From an uncultured Lachnospiraceae bacterium (GTDB lineage: Bacteria; Bacillota; Clostridia; Lachnospirales; Lachnospiraceae): 30,812 nt of DNA. Position numbers and translations under genes: made by a program. The notes under the pieces were generated by a model. That model was not told the DNA's origin. It made no database searches and saw only the letters and a list, made by a program, of their open reading frames with translations. This document shows positions 25,530 to 30,812 of this stretch, one piece after another (position 1 is the stretch's first letter; each line of letters starts with the position of its first letter). The stretch covers positions 1-30,812 of the forward strand of contig CAJUGG010000026.1 in the NCBI GenBank assembly GCA_910585995.1, given 5' to 3'.

Positions 25530-25544
25530 TGTTCTACCCTCTTA

Positions 25545-26732
25545 TCAATTCCCTCGTAATCTCCTTGCCTCTTCTTCCCTCTGACGGCAGACCTCTGCCC
25601 AGGTCGGCAGTTTTGCGATCTCTTCGGTAAGTCCTTTCATAGCCGCTGGAATATCGATATTCTGCGGACAGATCTTGGTACATGTCTTGCAACCAATACA
25701 AGCAGAAGGCTTTTTATCCTCTGGCAGAGCATCGATTCGCATAACTGCATTGACCACCGGTGCAAAGCGCAGTTCATTATAAATTGCAATTAACATTGGA
25801 ATATCCAGTCCTTGCGGACATTCATCACAGCAATAGCGACAGGCAGTACAGGGAATGGAATTTTTCATGCCTTCTGCCAGCTCTAAAAGAACTGCCTTCT
25901 CTGTCTCTGTCAGAGGATTCTCCTGCTTAAAGGTCTCCACATTCTCCACCATCTGCTTCATCTCCGACATCCCGCTCAGGATCATCTTTACATTAGGCAG
26001 GCCCTGCAGAAAACGAAAGGCCCAGGCAACACTTGTCTCATTGGGACGCATCTTTTGCAGTCTTAGATTATCCTCTTCTGACAGATTTGCCAGGCGTCCG
26101 CCGCGGACAGGTTCCATCACCCATACGCCGATCCCCCGCTCCGTCAGAAATTCATACTTTTCCTTAGCTTCCTGCAAAGTCCAGTCTAAATAATTGAGCT
26201 GAATCTGGCAAAACTCCATCTGATCCCCGCAATCATCCAGAAAATCGCGCAGCAGATCCAATCCGCCATGGCTGGAAAATCCCAGATGCTTAATGCGTCC
26301 CTTCTTTTTCTGCTCCACAAAATAATCGATAATGCCCCACCGCTTGTCCTTGTAGACCTGGATGGAATTTTCATACACATTATGTAGCAGGTAAAAATCA
26401 AAATATTCCACACCGCATTTTTTCAGCTGTTCTTCAAAGATCTCCTCCGGATCATAATGATCACTAATCTGATGCCCCGGATACTTGGTAGCGAGATAAT
26501 AGCTCTCTCTCGGATAGCGGGCTAAGGATTTCCCGATCACTTTTTCAGACATCCCGCCATGGTACGGATAAGCCGTATCAAAATAATTGACACCGTGAGA
26601 CATGGCATAATCGACCATCTCATCTACTTGTGCAACATCAATATTCGCCGACTCCTCATTCAGCACCGGCAAACGCATCGCGCCAAATCCCAGACGTGAC
26701 AAGCTAATTCCTTTAAAATCATTGGTTAACAT
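25545..26732 (-). CDS. Aldo/keto reductase with C-terminal 4Fe-4S ferredoxin domain
   Basis: A 395-residue oxidoreductase. The N-terminal ~270 residues are an aldo/keto reductase barrel with the catalytic set seen as YFDTAYPYHGG (Asp, Tyr), LATKYPG (Lys) and YLLHNVYE (His). The C-terminal ~110 residues carry two cysteine clusters, CTACRYCCDECP and CIGCKTCTKICPQNIDIP, for 4Fe-4S centres. Such fusions are common in anaerobic Firmicutes and are thought to couple carbonyl reduction to ferredoxin or another electron carrier. The ATG at 26732 has AAGGAGG at 9 nt. It is first in an operon with the FmdE-like gene and divergent from the macrodomain/sirtuin pair, sharing a 181-bp control region. The substrate is unknown. 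Confidence 0.92.
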   Translation of the reverse strand: MLTNDFKGISLSRLGFGAMRLPVLNEESANIDVAQVDEMVDYAMSHGVNYFDTAYPYHGGMSEKVIGKSLARYPRESYYLATKYPGHQISDHYDPEEIFEEQLKKCGVEYFDFYLLHNVYENSIQVYKDKRWGIIDYFVEQKKKGRIKHLGFSSHGGLDLLRDFLDDCGDQMEFCQIQLNYLDWTLQEAKEKYEFLTERGIGVWVMEPVRGGRLANLSEEDNLRLQKMRPNETSVAWAFRFLQGLPNVKMILSGMSEMKQMVENVETFKQENPLTETEKAVLLELAEGMKNSIPCTACRYCCDECPQGLDIPMLIAIYNELRFAPVVNAVMRIDALPEDKKPSACIGCKTCTKICPQNIDIPAAMKGLTEEIAKLPTWAEVCRQREEEARRLRGN

Positions 26733-26829
26733 TCGTAAGTCCTCCTTATCTATTTACTATTTTTATCAAAATCCCTTATTTCTACACAATCGTTTCCTTT
26801 TGGTAACTATGGCACAATAAAGTGCCTAC

Positions 26830-26861
26830 TTTACGTTTTTGCCCTATAGATTTATTATAAT
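26830..26861 (+). promoter_or_regulatory. Promoter of the macrodomain-sirtuin operon
   Basis: TTTACG (26830-26835) and TATTAT (26853-26858) lie 17 bp apart; TATAAT at 26856-26861 overlaps. The start codon is 53 bp downstream after AGAGGAGG. Confidence 0.5.
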
Positions 26862-26913
26862 CTTGCAAACACAAAAAAACAAGACAAGCGCAAAAAGAAA
26901 AGAGGAGGAAACT

Positions 26914-27687
26914 ATGACGCAGACAGAACGGCTTCTCTATCTGATTCAATACCTGTTAAACGAAAATCGTGAACTGCAACCACTTGAGATTCCTGTAAAA
27001 GACATGGAACGAAAGCGTCTGTTACGCTCTCTTATGAATGTACGTCCGCCCAGACCCATTTACAAAGAATTTTCAGAAGTGCAGGGTGCCTATCTGAAGG
27101 AGGAACTGCGAGAAAAGGGCACAGTCTCCTTAGCAGATCTTTCAGCTAAGGAACCCGGCATCTATCTCTGGCAAGGAGATATTACACGTCTGTCCGTAGA
27201 TGCGATTGTAAACGCTGCGAACAGTGCTCTGTTAGGATGCTTTGTCCCCTGTCATGGATGCATCGACAACGCGATCCACTCTGCAGCGGGTGTAGAGCTT
27301 CGTCTGGAATGTTCTCGTATCATGGAAAGACAAAAAAGTAAAGAGCCTGCGGGAAAAGCAAAGATAACAAAAGCCTATCATCTTCCCTGCCGTTATGTGC
27401 TCCACACAGTTGGCCCGATCATCCAGGGAGATCTTACTAACAGAGACTGTGACTTGTTATCAGACTGTTACCGTTCCTGCTTAGAACTTGCAGCAGAATA
27501 TCACCTAAAAAGTATCGCATTTTGCTGCATCTCCACAGGAGAATTTCATTTCCCCAATGAAAAAGCCGCCGAAATAGCAGTTCATACAGTAAGAGAATAT
27601 CAGAAAAAGAATCCAGATGGGATGGAGGTGATCTTCAATGTATTCAAAGACCGCGACTATAACATCTACCAAAAGTTATTGGGATAA
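26914..27687 (+). CDS. Zinc-type macrodomain protein-ADP-ribose hydrolase
   Basis: A 257-residue protein. After a helical N-terminal region (1-80) the macrodomain starts at GDITRLSVDAIVNAANSALLGC, with the catalytic-loop Asn residues, followed by CFVPCHGCIDNAIHSAAGVELRLEC, whose Cys/His set marks zinc macrodomains found with class M sirtuins. These remove ADP-ribose from protein. The ATG at 26914 follows GAGGAGG; the longer in-frame start at 26839 lies upstream of the promoter -10 and has no ribosome binding site. The gene overlaps the sirtuin gene by 50 bp, in a different frame. It should reverse the modification the sirtuin installs on a carrier protein or another target. Confidence 0.9.
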   Translation: MTQTERLLYLIQYLLNENRELQPLEIPVKDMERKRLLRSLMNVRPPRPIYKEFSEVQGAYLKEELREKGTVSLADLSAKEPGIYLWQGDITRLSVDAIVNAANSALLGCFVPCHGCIDNAIHSAAGVELRLECSRIMERQKSKEPAGKAKITKAYHLPCRYVLHTVGPIIQGDLTNRDCDLLSDCYRSCLELAAEYHLKSIAFCCISTGEFHFPNEKAAEIAVHTVREYQKKNPDGMEVIFNVFKDRDYNIYQKLLG

Positions 27688-28504
27688 TGTTCAAAAAGTA
27701 AATGAGATCATCCAGAGTGCGGACGCTGTCTTGATCGGTGCAGGTGCAGGACTTTCTGCATCTGCCGGATTTACGTATTCTGGAACACGTTTTCAGGATC
27801 ATTTCTCAGACTTTATAGAAAAATATGGTTTTCAGGATATGTATTCTGCGGGGTTTTATCCTTACCAGACCTTGGAAGAATACTGGGCCTACTGGAGCCG
27901 TTATATCTTTATTAACCGTTATCAAGATGCCCCGAAAGACGTCTATCATGATCTGTACCATCTGATAAAGGATAAGGATTATTTCGTGTTAACAACAAAT
28001 GTGGACCACTGTTTTCAAAAGGCAGGTTTTGATAAACACAGGCTTTTTTATACACAGGGCGATTACGGTTTATGGCAATGTTCGAGGCCTTGTCATAATA
28101 ATACTTATAACAATGAAGCCGTTGTCCGAAAGATGGTTGCAGCACAAAATCATATGCGTGTCCCATCCGAACTAATCCCGCGTTGTCCCGTCTGCGGCGC
28201 GCCCATGTCCATGAATCTGAGGGCAGATCATACCTTCGTAGAAGACCAAGGATGGCATATGGCAGCAGACAGATATCAAGCTTTTGTGCGCGGTCATAAA
28301 AGGTCTAAGATATTGTATCTCGAATTGGGCGTTGGCAACAATACACCGGGGATTATCAAATATCCCTTCTGGCAGATGACGGCACAAAATCCGAGGGCGG
28401 TGTATGTTTGTGTGAATGATGGGGAAGCAGTCTGTCCAAAGGAGATTAAGGGGCAGTCGATCTGTATTGACGGGGATATTGGAGAGACATTGAAATGGCT
28501 TTAA
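27638..28504 (+). CDS. Class M sirtuin (SirTM), protein ADP-ribosyltransferase
   Basis: A 288-residue Sir2-fold enzyme. The NAD-binding site reads GAGAGLSASAGF (33-44), followed by RFQDHF and TTNVDHCFQKAG. The catalytic HG of deacetylating sirtuins is replaced by TQGDYG, the Gln seen in class M sirtuins, which transfer ADP-ribose rather than deacetylate. CSRPC and CPVC form the zinc site. In staphylococci and streptococci, SirTM modifies a lipoylated GcvH-like carrier in an oxidative-stress operon. Here neither that carrier (GcvH-L) nor LplA2 is encoded nearby, so the target is open. The ATG at 27638 has GGAGG 9 nt upstream, so the 50-bp overlap with the macrodomain gene is real coupling rather than a frameshift. 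Confidence 0.9.
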   Translation: MYSKTATITSTKSYWDNVQKVNEIIQSADAVLIGAGAGLSASAGFTYSGTRFQDHFSDFIEKYGFQDMYSAGFYPYQTLEEYWAYWSRYIFINRYQDAPKDVYHDLYHLIKDKDYFVLTTNVDHCFQKAGFDKHRLFYTQGDYGLWQCSRPCHNNTYNNEAVVRKMVAAQNHMRVPSELIPRCPVCGAPMSMNLRADHTFVEDQGWHMAADRYQAFVRGHKRSKILYLELGVGNNTPGIIKYPFWQMTAQNPRAVYVCVNDGEAVCPKEIKGQSICIDGDIGETLKWL

Positions 28505-28554
28505 TCATATTAGTTTATAAATCTTCCATATAAAAAATAATTTCTAAAATTTAT

Positions 28555-28592
28555 ACTTCGGAAAATTGCATCAAAATGCAAAAATCCGAAGT
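28555..28592. repeat. Hairpin at the start of the AAA_14 ATPase gene
   Basis: ACTTCGGA (28555-28562) pairs with TCCGAAGT (28585-28592), and TTGCAT (28566-28571) with ATGCAA (28576-28581) around a CAAA loop; an AAA/AAA internal bulge separates the two perfect stems. It ends on the first base of the TTG codon and directly before the GGGGGAG ribosome binding site. It could act as an operator or a translation-control hairpin. Confidence 0.7.
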
Positions 28593-29860
28593 TGGGGGAG
28601 AGAAAAATAGAAACGATTAAATGTGATTTATATTTAAATCGATTGATTGAACGCCGGGAAAATGGTTTGATTAAGGTGGTTACTGGCATTCGGAGGTGTG
28701 GAAAGTCTTATCTTCTGTTCAAGTTATATTATCAGTATCTGCTGGATTCCGGCATAGAGGCATCCAGGATCATCAGGATTCCATTGGATGATGATGAATA
28801 TGAAGAACTTGGTGAAAGCAGACGCCTCAACGCATATATCAAAAAGTGCATAACGGATAAGGGTATATGGTTTATTTTTCTGGACGAAGTTCAGATGTGC
28901 AGGGGATTCGAGTCGGTGCTCAATGGTTTAAACAGGAGGGATAATCTGGATATTTATATAACCGGAAGTAATTCCAAATTTCTTTCTACCGATGTACTGA
29001 CGGAGTTTCGAGGACGCGGAGATGAGGTACGGGTTTATCCTCTTTCTTTTTCCGAATATGTTGCTACGTATCCGGAGGATAAACAGGATGCTTGGATTGA
29101 TTATTATAATTATGGAGGACTCCCGTTGATTCTCAGCCAAAAAACGGATGAGTTAAAGTCAAGATATCTGATTGACTTATGTAGGGAACTGTATTTAAAA
29201 GATATCGAAGAACGGCATAAACTGCGAGGAGATCATGTCATGGATACTCTGGTCAACATACTTGCGTCAGCAGTAGGCTCTTTGACAAACCCGACAAAAT
29301 TGGCAAATACTTTTAAAAGCAATGGGATTCATGTCAGTGATAAAACGATTGGAGTATATATTGGATATTTATTGGATGCCTTTTTTATTAATAAGGCAAA
29401 ACGGTATGACATAAAAGGGAAAAAATATATTGCCTCTCCTTTTAAATATTATTTTACGGATATTGGGCTGCGCAATTCCAGACTCAATTTTAGGCAGCAG
29501 GAAGAAAATCATATTATGGAAAATATTATTTATAATGAATTGCTTATCAGAGGGTTCAATGTAGATGTTGGCGTTGTGGAACGCTCCGAACGTGATGAAA
29601 ATGGAAGAACGATACGTAAAAAGTTAGAGGTTGATTTTGTTTGCAATCGTGGCAATCAAAGATACTATATTCAGTCAGCATTTGCCATTCCAGATAATGA
29701 TAAAATGCAGCAGGAACAGAAATCTCTAGTGCATATTGGCGATTCATTTAAAAAGATTATTGTCGTGAAAGACCGGATTAAATTATGGCGGAATGATGAG
29801 GGAATTGTAATTATGGGAATCATGGATTTTCTTATGAATCCGAATAGTCTTGATCTATAA
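28592..29860 (+). CDS. AAA_14 / DUF4143 ATPase
   Basis: About 417-422 residues. The N-terminal AAA domain has Walker A GIRRCGKSYLL and Walker B WFIFLDEVQ, followed by SNSKFLS and PLSFSEY, then the DUF4143 helical region and a C-terminal nuclease-fold-like part (LEVDFVCNRGNQRYYIQSAF). These proteins occur in many copies in gut anaerobes and their biological role is not established. The start is unusual: the only ordinary start, TTG at 28592, has no ribosome binding site, while GGGGGAG (28594-28600) lies 6 nt before ATA at 28607, where family members have Met before IKxDLYLNRLI. The start is therefore uncertain. AT-rich sequence and the hairpin upstream suggest acquisition by transfer. Confidence 0.85.
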   Translation: MGERKIETIKCDLYLNRLIERRENGLIKVVTGIRRCGKSYLLFKLYYQYLLDSGIEASRIIRIPLDDDEYEELGESRRLNAYIKKCITDKGIWFIFLDEVQMCRGFESVLNGLNRRDNLDIYITGSNSKFLSTDVLTEFRGRGDEVRVYPLSFSEYVATYPEDKQDAWIDYYNYGGLPLILSQKTDELKSRYLIDLCRELYLKDIEERHKLRGDHVMDTLVNILASAVGSLTNPTKLANTFKSNGIHVSDKTIGVYIGYLLDAFFINKAKRYDIKGKKYIASPFKYYFTDIGLRNSRLNFRQQEENHIMENIIYNELLIRGFNVDVGVVERSERDENGRTIRKKLEVDFVCNRGNQRYYIQSAFAIPDNDKMQQEQKSLVHIGDSFKKIIVVKDRIKLWRNDEGIVIMGIMDFLMNPNSLDL

Positions 29861-29894
29861 TCTGCATATTTTATGGCGCACAACTTATCGATTC

Positions 29895-29938
29895 AAAATC
29901 GCGTCAATTAATTCAAATATAATTGACGCGATTTTTAC
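29895..29938. terminator. Bidirectional hairpin terminator
   Basis: AAAATCGCGTCAATTA (29895-29910) pairs perfectly over 16 bp with TAATTGACGCGATTTT (29920-29935) across a 9-nt loop, with A-runs on the left and T-runs on the right. It lies between two convergent genes, so it can end transcription from both sides. Confidence 0.85.
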
Positions 29939-29959
29939 CGGTACAATGCACTTTTTCTT

Positions 29960-30812
29960 TTATGTCTGCTGATATTCGTTACTTATCAAGGCAAACAATT
30001 GTTCATTATAATTTCTGATGCCCCGTATCCCCCAGTATACTGTCCGCGAGTCTATGTTTCTTTTGTCAGTACGTATCTGCTCAACATTAAGAATATCCTC
30101 CATAACCTCCTCATAATTTTGCAGCCACAGATCTGCAATCTGACTTGCTACACTTATTGGAAGATATCTCATTATTAAAATAGCCTCTTCCAATGTTGCA
30201 CCCTGCCTGATCCAGCTTAGCCATTCTTCTGAAAAAACCGAGTATTTAATAAATCGAAAAAATTTCTCCCTTTTATTATATTGGGCATAATGCAGATCAT
30301 TTTGAAATTCTTTCATAATCGTACAGGATTCTTCAGAAATATAATCTCTGGACTCATTCCAAATGTCCTTATCTGCACTAATTGCATCTACTAAAGAATC
30401 AGAGAGCGTAGAACATGCCATAATTCTCATTATTGTTATCGTATTTGCACTACATTTGGAAAACAATGCAAGATATCTGTCTACTCCAATTAGCTTTTCT
30501 AATCTATGCAAATCAGAATAATTTACTATGCTTATTGCCCTTATAGGAATATTTAAAGTAGCAATAGAACATCCTTTGGTTAGTGACTGATCCAGCAAAA
30601 CTTTTACAATTTCTGGTTTTGATTGTAACAGTCTAAACATCTGTTTTTGCATTTCCGCTGATGAATATCGAATTAATCGTGCCAATATAGCAATTGTTCC
30701 TTGTGATCTCAATAACGTTTCATAACCTGTAACTCCTATTGCCTTTTCAAACGCTTCTAACGCCTCTGTTGAATCTTTCTTCAAAGCCCTTATAGACAAA
30801 TTTAACGTTCCT
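29960..30812 (-). CDS. Unrecognised helical protein, N-terminus beyond the window
   Basis: The frame is open from the stop at 29960 to the window end without an ordinary start: the first possible one, TTG at 30799, has no ribosome binding site and upstream codons (GTLN) remain open, so the gene continues off the window. At least 283 residues are seen. It is rich in helices with repeated short units (EKAIGVTGYETLL and EKLIGVDRYLALF are similar), suggesting alpha-helical repeats such as HEAT/ARM-like ones. No catalytic motif or membrane segment is apparent. It may belong to a multi-gene accessory cluster that starts outside this window. Composition is AT-rich like the neighbouring ATPase gene. 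Function unknown. Confidence 0.7.
   Translation of the reverse strand, partial: GTLNLSIRALKKDSTEALEAFEKAIGVTGYETLLRSQGTIAILARLIRYSSAEMQKQMFRLLQSKPEIVKVLLDQSLTKGCSIATLNIPIRAISIVNYSDLHRLEKLIGVDRYLALFSKCSANTITIMRIMACSTLSDSLVDAISADKDIWNESRDYISEESCTIMKEFQNDLHYAQYNKREKFFRFIKYSVFSEEWLSWIRQGATLEEAILIMRYLPISVASQIADLWLQNYEEVMEDILNVEQIRTDKRNIDSRTVYWGIRGIRNYNEQLFALISNEYQQT

Noticed and set aside
27638..27687. Frameshift joining the macrodomain and sirtuin genes
   Set aside because: Each protein is complete, and GGAGG sits 9 nt before the sirtuin ATG, so a true gene overlap is more likely.
1..30812. CRISPR arrays, tRNA or rRNA genes, prophage or integrase genes
   Set aside because: No regularly spaced repeats, cloverleaf-like CCA ends, or integrase, transposase or phage structural motifs were found on either strand.

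Overview
The window looks like chromosomal DNA of a Gram-positive anaerobe of the Clostridia, most likely a gut Lachnospiraceae. The evidence is strong AGGAGG-type ribosome binding sites, GTG/TTG starts, moderate GC with AT-richer islands, and families typical of that group: DUF4179 beside an ECF sigma factor, DUF3737, DUF4132, an AAA ATPase fused to a PD-(D/E)XK domain, a GPH sugar symporter, and a class M sirtuin with a macrodomain. No rRNA, tRNA, CRISPR array or transposase gene was seen. The genus is inference.

Left part (1-8700). A nested palindromic repeat ends inside the 3' end of a TrmH/SpoU rRNA methyltransferase gene (minus). Divergent from it is a tight four-gene plus-strand operon (1113-6915): UbiA-like membrane prenyltransferase, phosphoenolpyruvate-synthase/rifampin-phosphotransferase-like dikinase, AMP-dependent acyl ligase, and a BcerS-like GNAT acyltransferase. 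Spacing is 12 bp, then two ATGA overlaps, so the four products probably serve one pathway. I do not recognise a described pathway with this composition, and it is the best candidate for an undescribed system here. It converges on an ECF sigma factor / DUF4179 pair with overlapping stop codons.

Middle (8700-17350). An AAA ATPase/nuclease-fold gene with its own terminator is followed by an AraC regulator. Next comes a 419-bp stretch without a long gene, holding a second copy of the palindromic repeat, a 25-residue small protein gene with a perfect ribosome binding site, and a terminator. A lactose-type locus follows: beta-galactosidase (GH2) and a GPH-family symporter on the minus strand, with a divergent AraC activator.

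Right part (17320-30812). A large DUF4132 protein overlaps the AraC gene tail to tail and follows a LysR regulator. The LysR gene is divergent from a DUF3737 beta-helix protein and a cyclophilin-like lipoprotein. Next is an AT-rich two-gene ATPase/HNH cassette resembling the Septu (PtuA-PtuB) phage defence system. A FmdE-like zinc protein and a ferredoxin-domain aldo/keto reductase form a minus-strand pair, divergent from a zinc-macrodomain ADP-ribosylhydrolase overlapping a class M sirtuin. The end is an AAA_14/DUF4143 ATPase with a hairpin at its start and no ordinary start codon, a bidirectional terminator, and an unrecognised helical protein that runs off the window.

All family calls come from reading motifs in translated sequence. 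No database search was possible.
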